From: Streptomyces pluripotens
Lineage (GTDB): Bacteria; Actinomycetota; Actinomycetes; Streptomycetales; Streptomycetaceae
Length of the DNA stretch: 64,000 nucleotides
Direction: 5' to 3'
Assembly (NCBI RefSeq): GCF_000802245.2
Contig: NZ_CP021080.1
Location: forward strand, 6,758,001-6,822,000
Part shown: in pieces, positions 26,835 to 35,715 of the stretch
Layout: each line of letters opens with the position of its first letter
How positions within the stretch are numbered: position 1 is the stretch's first letter
The notes under the pieces: generated by a model
What the model saw: the letters and a program-made list of their open reading frames with translations, nothing else
What the model was told of the DNA's origin: nothing
Databases searched by the model: none
Program-made: the position numbers and the translations under genes

Positions 26835-27344
26835 ATGACGGCCACGCCCGAACTCGGCGCCCCGCAGCTCGCCTCTCCCGACCTGCTGCGCTCCACCTTC
26901 CGCCGGCATGCTGCGGGAGTCGCGGTGATCACCGCGCGCGGCGCCTCCGGTCCGGTCGGCTTCACCGCCACCTCCCTCACCTCTGTGTCGGCCGACCCGC
27001 CGCTGGTCTCCTTCGGTATCGGCACGGGCGCCTCCAGCTGGCCCGCGGTGGCGGCGTCCGACCACGTCGGTGTCCACATACTCGGCGAGCACCAGAGCGA
27101 GCTTGCGGCGACCTTCGCCCGCAGCGGTGCCGACCGCTTCGGTGCCCCCACGGCATGGTGGGAGGGTCCAGAAGGCGTACCCGTGTTGGATGACGTGCTC
27201 GCCTGGCTGGTGTGCCGGATCGTCGGGCGTGTGCCCGCCGGTGACCATCGGATTGTGCTCGCCGAGGTCGTCCTGGGCGACCCCTCGGGGGTGGGGCGCC
27301 CCCTCCTCTACCACCAGGGTCGCTTCAGCGGCCTGCGGGATTGA
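26835..27344 (+). CDS. Flavin reductase-like, FMN-binding split-barrel protein
   Basis: 169 aa. Features of the flavin:NAD(P)H reductase family are present: STFRRHAAGVAVIT, GFTATSLTSVSADPPLVSFGI and a late DHRIVLAEVV.G strand. Such proteins supply reduced FMN or FAD to two-component monooxygenases. AGAAGGA lies 7 bases before the ATG. A cysteine-rich leader peptide lies directly upstream, which suggests expression responds to cysteine supply and that the flavin might serve a sulfonate- or sulfur-scavenging monooxygenase. No such monooxygenase is encoded nearby. Confidence 0.9.
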   Translation: MTATPELGAPQLASPDLLRSTFRRHAAGVAVITARGASGPVGFTATSLTSVSADPPLVSFGIGTGASSWPAVAASDHVGVHILGEHQSELAATFARSGADRFGAPTAWWEGPEGVPVLDDVLAWLVCRIVGRVPAGDHRIVLAEVVLGDPSGVGRPLLYHQGRFSGLRD

Positions 27345-27403
27345 TCACGCCCGTCGCTCCTGCGGAGCCGTCGAGTTCCGGTTACGCTGCGTTGCAAAGG
27401 TCA

Positions 27404-27457
27404 CAGTTCAAAGCGCTTGCTTAGCGCGCCTGAACTGGGTGTACTGACGAGTAATAT
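27404..27457 (+). promoter_or_regulatory. Probable etfBA promoter region with inverted repeat
   Basis: CAGTTCA (27404-27410) and TGAACTG (27431-27437) are perfect inverted arms with further GCGC pairs inside. TAATAT (27452-27457) is a plausible -10 box about 105 bases before etfB. The palindrome overlaps the -35 position and may be an operator. Confidence 0.4.
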
Positions 27458-27561
27458 TCCGTTCGCGGCGTGCGGACGCCCCGAACGGGATCGGCCGCTG
27501 CAGGCGCCTATGCTGCCTGCAAGAGGCAGCCCGGAAAAGACGATGCAGTAGGAGAGCCGGC

Positions 27562-28359
27562 GTGAGCTTGAGGATCGTTGTCACTGTGAAGTACGTGCCC
27601 GACGCCACTGGCGACCGGCACTTCGCCGATGACCTGACCGTCGACCGTGACGACGTGGACGGTCTGCTCTCCGAGCTGGACGAGTACGCGGTCGAACAGG
27701 CGCTGCAGATCGCCGAAGGTCGGCGGGACGAGGGGGGCGACGCCGAGGTCACCGTGGTGACCATCGGTCCGGAGGACGCGAAGGACGCGCTCCGCAAGGC
27801 GCTGTCCATGGGTGCCGACAAGGCCATCCACGTCGAGGACGACGACCTGCACGGCACCGACGTCATCGGCACCTCGCTGGTGTTGGCCAAGGCCATCGAG
27901 AAGGCTGGCTTCGACCTGGTCGTCTCCGGCATGGCCTCCACCGACGGCACCATGGGCGTCGTTCCCGCACTCGTCGCCGAGCGCCTGGGCGTCCCGCAGG
28001 TCACCCTTCTGTCGGAGGTCTCCGTCGAGGACGGCACCGTCAAGGGCCGTCGGGACGGCGACACGGCCAGTGAGCAGCTTCAGGCGCAGCTCCCGGCGGT
28101 CGTGTCCGTCACCGACCAGTCGGGCGAGGCTCGCTACCCGTCCTTCAAGGGCATCATGGCGGCCAAGAAGAAGCCGGTTCAGTCCTGGGACCTGTCCGAC
28201 CTGGACATCGAGGCCGAAGAGGTCGGCCTGGACGGCGCGTTCACCAAGGTGGAGTCCGCGGCCGAGCGCCCGGCCCGGTCGGCCGGCACCATCGTCAAGG
28301 ACGAGGGCGAGGGCGGCAAGCAGCTCGCTGAGTTCCTCGCGAGCCAGAAGTTCATCTAA
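27562..28359 (+). CDS. etfB: Electron transfer flavoprotein, beta subunit
   Basis: With EtfA this forms the soluble heterodimer that takes electrons from acyl-CoA and related dehydrogenases and passes them to the respiratory chain. 265 aa, full length. Signatures: IVVTVKYVPDATGD at the start, the EYAVEQALQIAE helix, AMP-contact region VVSGMASTDGTMGVVP, and the late KGIMAAKKKPVQSWDLSDL. The GTG start has AGGAG. It is followed 53 bases later by etfA. It could serve the AidB-like acyl-CoA dehydrogenase at 4889-6580, but more likely many dehydrogenases in the genome. Confidence 0.97.
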   Translation: MSLRIVVTVKYVPDATGDRHFADDLTVDRDDVDGLLSELDEYAVEQALQIAEGRRDEGGDAEVTVVTIGPEDAKDALRKALSMGADKAIHVEDDDLHGTDVIGTSLVLAKAIEKAGFDLVVSGMASTDGTMGVVPALVAERLGVPQVTLLSEVSVEDGTVKGRRDGDTASEQLQAQLPAVVSVTDQSGEARYPSFKGIMAAKKKPVQSWDLSDLDIEAEEVGLDGAFTKVESAAERPARSAGTIVKDEGEGGKQLAEFLASQKFI

Positions 28360-28412
28360 GGGCTCACCCCCGCTGACCGCCCCTCAACTTCGTTACGCAG
28401 GAGAGCAATCCC

Positions 28413-29378
28413 ATGGCTGAAGTCCTCGTCTACGTCGACCACGTGGACGGCGCCGTCCGCAAGCCCACCCTGGAGCTGCTGACCCTGGCCCGCCGCATCG
28501 GCGAGCCCGTCGCCGTCGCCCTCGGCAACGGTGCCGCCGACACCGCCGCCACGCTCGCTGAGCACGGCGCGGTGAAGGTCCTCACCCACGACGCGCCCGA
28601 GTATGCCGCGTACCTCGTCGTGCCGAAGGTGGACGCCCTGCAGGCCGCCCACGAGGCCGTCGCCCCGGCCGCCGTGCTGGTCCCGTCCTCCGTCGAGGGC
28701 AAGGAGATCGCCGCCCGCCTGGCGCTGCGCATCGGGTCCGGCATCATCACCGACGCCGTCGACCTGGAAGCGGGTGACGAGGGCGGCCCGGTGGCCACCC
28801 AGTCGGTGTTCGCCGCCTCCTTCACCACCAAGTCCCGGGTCGTCAAGGGCACCCCGGTCATCACGGTCAAGCCGAACAGCGCGGCCGTTGAGGCGGCCCC
28901 GGCCGCCGGTGCCGTGGAGGGCCTGTCGGTGACCTTCTCCGCCCAGGCGACCGGCACCCAGGTCACCGGCCGTACGCCGCGTGAGTCGACGGGCCGTCCG
29001 GAGCTGACCGAGGCCGCGATCGTGGTCTCCGGTGGCCGCGGTGTGAACGGCGCGGAGAACTTCGCGATCATCGAGGCGCTGGCCGACCAGCTCGGCGCGG
29101 CTGTGGGTGCCTCGCGTGCCGCGGTGGATGCCGGCTGGTACCCGCACACCAACCAGGTCGGCCAGACGGGCAAGTCGGTCTCGCCGCAGCTCTACATCGC
29201 CAACGGCATCTCCGGTGCGATCCAGCACCGCGCCGGTATGCAGACCTCGAAGACGATCGTGGCCGTCAACAAGGACGCCGAGGCCCCGATCTTCGAGCTG
29301 GTCGACTACGGCGTTGTCGGCGACCTCTTCGACGTCGTCCCGCAGCTGACCGAGGAGATCAAGACCCGCAAGGGCTGA
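28413..29378 (+). CDS. etfA: Electron transfer flavoprotein, alpha subunit
   Basis: 321 aa, full length. N-terminal domain [10 protein letters not shown], and the C-terminal FAD-binding domain with [38 protein letters not shown] and ending [19 protein letters not shown], all diagnostic. CAGGAGAG precedes the ATG. Partner of EtfB in the same operon. A strong hairpin terminator lies 26 bases after the stop, so etfBA is a two-gene transcription unit. Confidence 0.97.
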   Translation: MAEVLVYVDHVDGAVRKPTLELLTLARRIGEPVAVALGNGAADTAATLAEHGAVKVLTHDAPEYAAYLVVPKVDALQAAHEAVAPAAVLVPSSVEGKEIAARLALRIGSGIITDAVDLEAGDEGGPVATQSVFAASFTTKSRVVKGTPVITVKPNSAAVEAAPAAGAVEGLSVTFSAQATGTQVTGRTPRESTGRPELTEAAIVVSGGRGVNGAENFAIIEALADQLGAAVGASRAAVDAGWYPHTNQVGQTGKSVSPQLYIANGISGAIQHRAGMQTSKTIVAVNKDAEAPIFELVDYGVVGDLFDVVPQLTEEIKTRKG

Positions 29379-29403
29379 TACCCCGCCCCGCCCCCAAGGC
29401 GTA

Positions 29404-29440
29404 CGAGGCCCCTGTGACCGGTGTGGTCACAGGGGCCTCG
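29404..29440 (+). terminator. etfBA terminator
   Basis: A perfect 16-bp stem (CGAGGCCCCTGTGACC and its complement) around the loop GGTGT, 26 bases after the etfA stop. No long T tract follows, as is common in Streptomyces. Confidence 0.85.
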
Positions 29441-29485
29441 GTGCATCCTGGTGGCGGCGCGCGGGAATCCGGGCTGGTACGGGCC

Positions 29486-29550
29486 GTGTCCGACGGGTGT
29501 TGACCGGTGTCCGGACGGGTGTTGACCAGTGAGAATGACCCGGATAACTT
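29486..29550 (+). promoter_or_regulatory. Strong promoter with duplicated -35 region before the DUF6986 gene
   Basis: A 20-21 bp direct repeat (GTGTCCGACGGGTGTTGACC at 29486-29505, and 29507-29527 with one extra G) ends each time in a TTGACC box. The second TTGACC (29522-29527) stands 17 bases before TAACTT (29545-29550), nearly consensus spacing. The first copy may be a relic duplication or a second activator site. Confidence 0.65.
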
Positions 29551-29555
29551 CATTC

Positions 29556-29583
29556 TACGGATTGTTGATTCCGTACAGTGGAA
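29556..29583. promoter_or_regulatory. Operator candidate just downstream of the promoter
   Basis: TACGGA and TCCGTA (29556-29575) form 6-bp inverted arms with an 8-base spacer, overlapping TTCC(N7)GGAA (29569-29583). TTCC/GGAA spacing like this resembles sites of IclR-type repressors. It lies at the expected transcription start and ends 15 bases before the ATG. The cognate regulator is not encoded next to it. Confidence 0.5.
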
Positions 29584-29598
29584 ATTGGAGGGTGTGGG

Positions 29599-30897
29599 AT
29601 GGGTCAGCAGGAAAAGGTGGCGACGAGTCTCGCGGGCGCCGTCAGCGAGGAGATCAACGCCTCCCTCGCACCGGTCGATGCGGAGCTGGAGCGCCGCTAC
29701 CCGGGGGACCCGGGGACCCGCCAGCCCGTCCACACCGTCTACGTCCCCGGTGACGTGTTCGCCGCCGGTACCGTCCGTTCCTGGGGCGACCAGGCCCTCG
29801 CACTCCTGGACCGGCACGCCCCCGACGCCACCTCCTTCGCGGCTGTCCTCGGCCTCGCCGGCGAACTCGCCGAACCGGTCTACTCCCGCGTCCGCGCCAA
29901 GCTGGAGAGTGAGCCCATCGAGGACCTGCGCGTCGACTTCGAGGACGGCTACGGTCCCCGCCCCGACGCCGAGGAGGACGAGGCAGCCGCGCGCGCCGCC
30001 CGCATCATCGCCGAGGCCTGCCGCAACGGTTCGGCGGCGCCCTATATGGGCATTCGCACGAAGTGCATGGAAGCCGCCGTGCGTGACCGGGGCATCCGCA
30101 CCCTCGACGTCTTCCTCACCGGTCTGATGGCGGCCGGCGGTCTACCCGAGGGACTGGTCATCACCCTGCCGAAGGTGACGTACCCCGAGCAGGTGAGCGC
30201 CTTCGTGCGACTGCTGGAAGCCTTCGAGGAGGCGCACGGACTCGACGCCGGTCGTCTGGGCTTCGAGATCCAGATCGAGACCAGCCAAGCCATCCTCGCG
30301 GCGGACGGAACCGCTGCGGTCGCCCGCATGATCCAGGCGTCCGAAGGCCGGGCCACCGGGCTCCACTACGGAACCTTCGACTACAGCGCCTGCCTCGGCG
30401 TCTCCGCCGCCTATCAGGCCAGTGACCACCCAGCCGCTGACCACGCCAAGGCGGTCATGCAGGTGGCTGCCGCGGGCACCGGCGTCCGCGTCTGCGACGG
30501 CTCCACCAACGTCCTTCCGGTCGGTCCGGCGGACAAGGTCCACGACGCCTGGCGGCTGCACTACGGCCTCACCCGCCGAGCCCTCGCCCGTGCCTACTAC
30601 CAGGGGTGGGACATGCACCCCGGCCACATCCCCACCCGCTACGCCGCCGTCTTCGCGTTCTATCGCGAGGGCTTCGAGCAGGCGGCGGTCCGCCTGGCCC
30701 GCTACGCGGGCCACGTCGGCGGCGACGTCATGGACGAGCCCGCCACCGCCAAGGCGCTCAGCGGCTACCTGCTGCGCGGGCTGGATTGTGGAGCCCTCGA
30801 CATCGCCGAGGTCGCGCGCCTGACCGGTCTGGCCCGGGCCGACCTGGAGGCCTTCGCTGCCCCCCGCCGCGGTGACTTGACGGCCTCCGCGAAGTAG
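29599..30897 (+). CDS. DUF6986 protein, aldolase/citrate-lyase-like
   Basis: 432 aa. The core resembles the HpcH/HpaI-CitE TIM-barrel aldolase fold: DFEDGYG (metal-binding acidic motif), a VITLPKVTYPEQV strand, FEIQIETSQAI with the metal-ligand Glu, and HYGTFDYSACLG. Such enzymes cleave or form beta-hydroxyacyl or glyoxylate-derived compounds. GGAGGG lies six bases before the ATG. Strong promoter and tight operator upstream imply inducible expression. I recall relatives near purine/allantoin or glyoxylate genes, but no such genes are present here. Substrate unknown. Confidence 0.83.
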   Translation: MGQQEKVATSLAGAVSEEINASLAPVDAELERRYPGDPGTRQPVHTVYVPGDVFAAGTVRSWGDQALALLDRHAPDATSFAAVLGLAGELAEPVYSRVRAKLESEPIEDLRVDFEDGYGPRPDAEEDEAAARAARIIAEACRNGSAAPYMGIRTKCMEAAVRDRGIRTLDVFLTGLMAAGGLPEGLVITLPKVTYPEQVSAFVRLLEAFEEAHGLDAGRLGFEIQIETSQAILAADGTAAVARMIQASEGRATGLHYGTFDYSACLGVSAAYQASDHPAADHAKAVMQVAAAGTGVRVCDGSTNVLPVGPADKVHDAWRLHYGLTRRALARAYYQGWDMHPGHIPTRYAAVFAFYREGFEQAAVRLARYAGHVGGDVMDEPATAKALSGYLLRGLDCGALDIAEVARLTGLARADLEAFAAPRRGDLTASAK

Positions 30898-31045
30898 CGC
30901 GCCCGCCTCGGCCCCGGCCGCGTGACTTCGGGCCGACCGGCGCCGGGGAGCACGGACCGGGCCCGAGAGCCGGTATCGCTGGAGCCGGGTCGGGGTGCGC
31001 GCCGGTGCTGGGGCTTTTCTGGTCCGCTGGCCGCCGCCGTACGGC

Positions 31046-32095
31046 TCACCCGGCCGGTGACAGCTCGCCCGAGCCGCGAGTGATCAGCCGGGTGGGCAAC
31101 TCGATGCGCTCCGGAGTGACGAGGGTGCCGTCCAACTGGCGGAAGAGACGTTCGGCGGCCGTCCGGCCCAGGGCCGCAGCGTCCTGCGCGACGACCGTGA
31201 CGCCGGGCTGGAGCAGATCGGCCAGTTCGATGTCGTCGAAACCGACCAGGGCGACCTGCCGGGAGTGTTCGGCGAGGACCCGGATCACGGTGACCGTCAC
31301 CCGGTTGTTGCCGGTGAAGACCGCGGTGACCGGATCACGGTCGCAGAGCATCGCCTCTGCCTCCCGGCGCACCCGCTCCGGACTCGTCGCCCCGAGGGAC
31401 ATCCAGTGTTCCGCGACGGGTATGTCCGCGTCCGCCATGGCCGCCTGGTAGCCGCGCAGCCGCTCGGCCGCAGTGTGGATGCGGGGCATGTCGCCGATGA
31501 ACCCGATCCGCCGGTGCCCGTGCGCGATCAGGTGAGCCACGCCGTCGCGGGCACCGCCGTAGTTGTCGGACAGCACCACGTCGGCGTCGATCCGTCCGGC
31601 CGGACGGTCCACGAACACCGTCGCCACACCGGCCCTGATCTCGGGCTCCAGATAGCGGTGGTCGCTCCCGGCCGGGATGACCACCAGTCCGTCCACCCGC
31701 CGCGCACACAGGGCGAGCGCAAGCTCTTGTTCGCGCTCCGGATCCTCCGCACTGGAGCCGTTGATCAGCAGGGCGCCGTGAGCGCGGGCCACCTCCTCCA
31801 CGGCCCGGCTGAGCGGGCCGTAGAACGGGTCGGCGAGATCCTCCAGGACCAGGCCTATGCTCGCGGTACGCCCCTTGCGCAACACCCTGGCGCTGTCGTT
31901 GCGGCGGAACCCGAGAGCGTCGATCGCCTCCTGCACCCGGCGTTCGGTGTCCGGAGTGACCCCGGGCTCGCCGTTGACCACCCGGGAGACCGTCTTGAGC
32001 CCGACTCCAGCCCGGGCCGCCACGTCCTTCATCGTCGGGCGGTTGCCGTAGCGGGTCCCCGGTGGGCGGTCTGCGCCGCGGGTTATCTCGGGCAC
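31046..32095 (-). CDS. LacI family transcriptional regulator
   Basis: 349 aa. N-terminal HTH PTMKDVAARAGVGLKTVSRV (about residues 20-39) with the LacI hinge, then a periplasmic-binding-protein-like sugar domain (GLVLEDLADPFYGPL, VDGLVVIPAGSDHRYL, HRRIGFIGD, VALVGFDDIELADLL). The 19-residue Arg/Pro-rich lead before the HTH is longer than usual, so a later start is possible. It is divergent from a ROK kinase gene, and a 12-bp perfect palindrome typical of LacI sites lies between. It probably represses the kinase gene and itself. Confidence 0.94.
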   Translation of the reverse strand: MPEITRGADRPPGTRYGNRPTMKDVAARAGVGLKTVSRVVNGEPGVTPDTERRVQEAIDALGFRRNDSARVLRKGRTASIGLVLEDLADPFYGPLSRAVEEVARAHGALLINGSSAEDPEREQELALALCARRVDGLVVIPAGSDHRYLEPEIRAGVATVFVDRPAGRIDADVVLSDNYGGARDGVAHLIAHGHRRIGFIGDMPRIHTAAERLRGYQAAMADADIPVAEHWMSLGATSPERVRREAEAMLCDRDPVTAVFTGNNRVTVTVIRVLAEHSRQVALVGFDDIELADLLQPGVTVVAQDAAALGRTAAERLFRQLDGTLVTPERIELPTRLITRGSGELSPAG

Positions 32096-32232
32096 GATGC
32101 GCTGTCCTGTCTCTCGTCCGTCCGGCCCGTGGGGGGATGTCCCCTCAGGGGGGAATTGCGTCCCCCTCGTGGTGGTGCGCCGGCTCGCGGGCTTGTATGT
32201 GTATCAGGATGTGCCGTCGAGCATAGAGCCTG

Positions 32233-32244
32233 GACAACGTTGTC
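32233..32244. promoter_or_regulatory. LacI-type operator palindrome
   Basis: GACAACGTTGTC is a perfect 12-bp palindrome with the central CG common to LacI-family operators. It sits 137 bases upstream of the LacI start and 105 bases upstream of the ROK start, and could control both. Confidence 0.75.
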
Positions 32245-32348
32245 AGATGCGAGAGAGACTGTCCACCACTGTCTCCGGCCTGCGCCCCCACCGCTTGACC
32301 GGCTTTTCTTCGTTCGGTTCTCAAGCTTCAACGGGGAGTCTGACTCTG

Positions 32349-33302
32349 ATGCATACCGATTTCGTGGCGGCCCTGGACATCGGCGGCACCAAGATCGCCG
32401 GCGCGCTGGTGGACGCGGGCGGGCGGATCCTGACGCGGGCTCAGCGCCCCACCCCCGCCCAGCAGGACGGCGAAACGGTCATGCAGGCCGTCGAGGAGGT
32501 GCTCGGCGAGCTCGCCGGTTCGCCCCTGTGGGGACGAGCAGGTTCGATCGGTATCGGTAGCGCGGGCCCGGTGGACGCCTCAGCAGGCACCGTCAGTCCG
32601 GTGAACGTGCCCGGCTGGCGTGAATTTCCCCTGGTCGAGCGGGTAGGTGCGGTCACCGGTGGCCGCCCCGTCGAGCTGATCGGCGATGGTGTGGCCATCA
32701 CGGCGGCCGAGCACTGGCAGGGCGCGGCCCGCGGCCACGACAACGCGCTGTGCATGGTGGTCTCGACCGGTGTCGGCGGCGGGCTGGTCCTCAATGGTGA
32801 GTTGCACCCCGGCCCGACCGGCAATGCTGGGCACATCGGTCACATCAGCGTCGACCTCGACGGCGATCCCTGCCCGTGCGGCTCGCGCGGCTGCGTGGAG
32901 CGCATCGCCAGTGGGCCCCACATCGCCCGGCGCGCCCTGGAACAGGGCTGGCGCCCGGGAGCCGGCGGTGACACCTCTGCCGCTGCGGTGGCTGCCGCCG
33001 CCCGTGAGGGCGATGCAGTCGCCTTGGCCTCCTTCGAGCGTGCCGCGCAGGCACTGGCCGCCGGTATCGCGGCCACCGCAACCTTGGTCGAGATCGACAT
33101 CGCGGTGATCGGCGGGGGCGTCGGCAAGGCCGGTGACATCCTCTTCACACCGCTGCGCAAAGCCCTCACCGACTACGCGACCCTGTCCTTCGTGCAGCGG
33201 CTGACGGTCGTGCCCGCGCAGATGGGCACTGACGCGGGTCTCGTCGGTGCTGCCGCGGCGGCGCTGGCCCGTAGGCCGGACCCGGCCGCGGTGGGCTTCT
33301 GA
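32349..33302 (+). CDS. ROK family sugar kinase (glucokinase-like)
   Basis: 317 aa without an N-terminal HTH, hence an enzyme rather than a regulator. ATP loop DIGGTK at 10-15; ROK zinc motif with Cys175, Cys177 and Cys182 in CPCGSRGCVE; Asp113 in the position of the catalytic base, although the usual Asn following it is not seen; late AVIGGGVGKAGD. It phosphorylates a hexose or amino sugar. Controlled, by position, by the divergent LacI regulator. No transporter or hydrolase is adjacent, so the sugar is not identifiable. Confidence 0.92.
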   Translation: MHTDFVAALDIGGTKIAGALVDAGGRILTRAQRPTPAQQDGETVMQAVEEVLGELAGSPLWGRAGSIGIGSAGPVDASAGTVSPVNVPGWREFPLVERVGAVTGGRPVELIGDGVAITAAEHWQGAARGHDNALCMVVSTGVGGGLVLNGELHPGPTGNAGHIGHISVDLDGDPCPCGSRGCVERIASGPHIARRALEQGWRPGAGGDTSAAAVAAAAREGDAVALASFERAAQALAAGIAATATLVEIDIAVIGGGVGKAGDILFTPLRKALTDYATLSFVQRLTVVPAQMGTDAGLVGAAAAALARRPDPAAVGF

Positions 33303-33618
33303 TCCAGGGGTGCGCCGGCTCGGCGGGGGTCCGCCCTGCCAGCATGGTCTGAGCGGCCGCCGCTTCGCCGGCGCGGCCTTGCCCTCGCCTCGCAGCCCTC
33401 GCGACGATGAGCCGGGGCACCCCGGTCGGTGCCCGTCGTGGCCTCCTGGACACGCCAGCAACCCCGTGCTGTGGTGGAGCCGGATCCGGTGGCACGGGGT
33501 CGTTGAGAGGACGAGTCCGGCGTCACGCTGTGTCGCCGGATCCGCCCCAGCTACCGGACCGGATACGAAACCGGGGCGAGCCCCGTGACTCCCGGCGGTT
33601 TCCGTAGTTGATCAGCGC
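33303..33618. other. Intergenic region with a hairpin
   Basis: No gene is supported. TCCGGCG (33516-33522) and CGCCGGA (33534-33540) are perfect inverted arms with an 11-base loop and could terminate the ROK transcript or act as a regulatory site for the secreted-peptide gene downstream. Confidence 0.4.
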
Positions 33619-33810
33619 ATGAAGAAGCGCAGCATGCTCGCCATCGCCACCCTGACCGCCGGATTCGTCGTCGCGGCGGTCACCCCGTCCCATGCCGCGG
33701 ACGACGGAGTCCTCGGTGACCTCAAGGTCTCGGACACCCTCGGCACGGCTGGTCATCTGGTCAGCCAGGACAGCCTGGCCGTTGACGACGACGCCCTTGG
33801 CCAGGAATAG
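33619..33810 (+). CDS. Small secreted peptide (63 aa precursor)
   Basis: A clear Sec signal peptide: basic MKKRS, hydrophobic core MLAIATLTAGFVVAAV, and cleavage likely after SHA (residue 26). The mature part of about 37 residues is acidic (ADDGVLGDLKVSDTLG, ending VDDDALGQE) with no Cys. Streptomyces encode many such small exported peptides of unknown function. No strong ribosome site is visible before the ATG. Family not recognised. Confidence 0.65.
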   Translation: MKKRSMLAIATLTAGFVVAAVTPSHAADDGVLGDLKVSDTLGTAGHLVSQDSLAVDDDALGQE

Positions 33811-33956
33811 CCCCACGGCGTACGGCGTGCGTGCCGGTGTCCCGTGGTAAGAGGGCATCGCCGCCCCCCTCCGTACGGGCGCCCTCACCGGGACAGGGTT
33901 TCCGTGGCAGAGTGAAACGGGCAAGCCACAGGGGGCCAACAGAAGAGGGGGAGTCA

Positions 33957-35000
33957 GTGACCGTCGTCTGGATCAACGGCGCGTTCGGTGCGGGGAAGAC
34001 CACGACCGCACGGGAGCTGATCGAGCTGATCCCGCACAGCACGCTCTTCGACCCCGAGATAGTCGGCGCGGCGCTTGCGCACCTGCTGCCGGCCAAGCGC
34101 GTCGCCGAGGCCGGTGACCTCCAGGAGCTGCCGATCTGGCGCCGACTCGTGGTGGACACGGCCGCCGGGATGCTGGCCGAACTGGGCGGTACCCTCGTCG
34201 TGCCCATGACCGTGTTCCGTCAGGAGTACCGGGATGAGATCTTCGGCGGCCTCGCCGCCCGGAGGATTCCGGTGCACCATCTTCTGCTCACCCCGGCCGA
34301 AACGATCCTGCGCGAGCGCGCCGCCCAGCGGGAGGCGCCGCCGGACCCGCACTGGGGTGGGGCACGGGAGCGGCAGTGGTCGGACGAACAGATGGATGCC
34401 TACCGCGCCGCCCTCGCCTCCTGGCTCACGGCCGACGCCCATCTCGTGGACAACAGCGCTCTCACCTCCCGCGAGACGGCGGTCCGCATAGCCGACTCCG
34501 TCGGCAGCGGTGCTGTACCCGCCTGTGACATCGTGCAGACCCCGGAGCCGACCGCTGAGACGCTCGCCGCCGGCGTCCTCCTCTTCGACGAGCACGATCG
34601 GGTGCTGCTCGTGGACCCCACCTACAAGCCCGGCTGGGAGTTTCCCGGCGGGGTGGTGGAACCCGGGGAGGCCCCGGCTCGTGCGGGCATACGCGAGGTC
34701 GCCGAGGAGACCGGGATACGGTTGCGGGAGGTGCCCCGGCTGCTCGTCGTCGACTGGGAGCGGCCCGCGCCGCCCGGCTTCGGCGGGCTGCGCCTGCTGT
34801 TCGACGGTGGCCGGCTGGGATCTGCCGAGGCCTCCGGAGTGCTGTTGCCGGGGCCGGAGCTGCGGGCGTGGCGCTTCGCCAGCGAGCAGGAGGCCGCCGA
34901 GATGCTCCCGCCGGTCCGCTACGAGCGTTTGCGCTGGGCCCTGCGGGCCCGCGAGCGGGGCACTGCGCTCTACCTGGAGGCTGGAGTGCCGGTCGGATGA
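33957..35000 (+). CDS. P-loop kinase fused to NUDIX hydrolase
   Basis: 347 aa with two domains. Residues 1-185 are a P-loop NTPase of the shikimate/gluconate-kinase-like type with Walker A GAFGAGKT (8-15) and a lid-like Arg-rich stretch near 119-140. Residues 200-345 are a NUDIX domain with a complete box from Gly232 to Ile254 (GEAPARAGIREVAEETGI within it). The kinase half probably phosphorylates a small molecule; the NUDIX half cleaves a nucleoside diphosphate-linked one. GTG at 33957 follows GAGGGGGAG. Substrates unknown. Confidence 0.87.
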   Translation: MTVVWINGAFGAGKTTTARELIELIPHSTLFDPEIVGAALAHLLPAKRVAEAGDLQELPIWRRLVVDTAAGMLAELGGTLVVPMTVFRQEYRDEIFGGLAARRIPVHHLLLTPAETILRERAAQREAPPDPHWGGARERQWSDEQMDAYRAALASWLTADAHLVDNSALTSRETAVRIADSVGSGAVPACDIVQTPEPTAETLAAGVLLFDEHDRVLLVDPTYKPGWEFPGGVVEPGEAPARAGIREVAEETGIRLREVPRLLVVDWERPAPPGFGGLRLLFDGGRLGSAEASGVLLPGPELRAWRFASEQEAAEMLPPVRYERLRWALRARERGTALYLEAGVPVG

Positions 35001-35159
35001 CCTCCCGGCGCCGCAGATCCGTCGCTGCGGTAGTGCTGGAGCCCCTCCGGTAGGGCCGCGACACGGGTGCGGACGGCCGGCTCCGCGCGCTCCAGGCGGT
35101 CGTCCCTCGGCCTCCTTCCCGCACCCGGCAAGTGAGCTGCTTGATCACCCGCCGGCATG

Positions 35160-35657
35160 ACTGTCGCTCTCCGCCGAAGGCATGACCTGGGGGTGGTCTG
35201 GTAAGTCGGCGGGCCCCCGGAAGACGGCGTCGCAGACGCTGATGGTCGCCCTCCGACACACCGGTGACCGCAGCCGGCGGCACCGGCGTTCCCCTGGACA
35301 GTTGCCCGGCCGCCGCCGCGTGGATCGACAGCTCCCACTCCTCGAACCGCCGGGGTGTGCTGCGTGGTTCCCCACGGACGAACGGCGCGTCCAGGCGGAG
35401 CCCAGTACGTCGGCGCCGCTCAGTGCGGCGAACTCGCCTGCCCTGCCCGCGTGCTCCGCGCGGAAGTGGGTCGACACGATCTGCCGCACGTCACCAGGCA
35501 CGTGCCCCAGGGCGCTGGCCGCGTCGCAGATCTTCCGGCCGGAACCCATCGGGCCCGCGTCGGTCAGCGTCAACTCATGGTCGCTGCGCCAGAGATAGGC
35601 CTGGCCGACGGGGAAGCACAGCAGGTGGAGGTGGGGGAGCAGGTCGATGACGTGCAT
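35160..35657 (-). pseudogene. Decayed metallo-beta-lactamase-fold hydrolase
   Basis: From the ATG at 35657 the frame reads MHVIDLLPHLHLLCFPVGQAYL, a normal MBL-fold start. The metal motif HxHxDH appears as HFRAEH, losing two ligands. After about codon 85 the frame is shifted; in another frame family-like sequence continues (TPRRFEEWELSIHAAAAGQL and PPAAVTGVSEGD). No intact second half with the distal His and Asp ligands exists. It is therefore dead both by point mutation and frameshift. The rest of the gap to the kinase-NUDIX gene (35001-35159) holds nothing recognisable. Confidence 0.8.
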
Positions 35658-35715
35658 GTGCTGACCGTAGGAGGGCCCTGCCGGGGGCGAGGACCCTCTG
35701 CTACGGGCAGAAGGT

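Noticed and set aside
33885..33956. Longer N-terminus for the kinase-NUDIX protein
   Set aside because: The extra residues are Arg/Ser/Pro-rich and unlike a P-loop protein start; a strong ribosome site favours GTG 33957.
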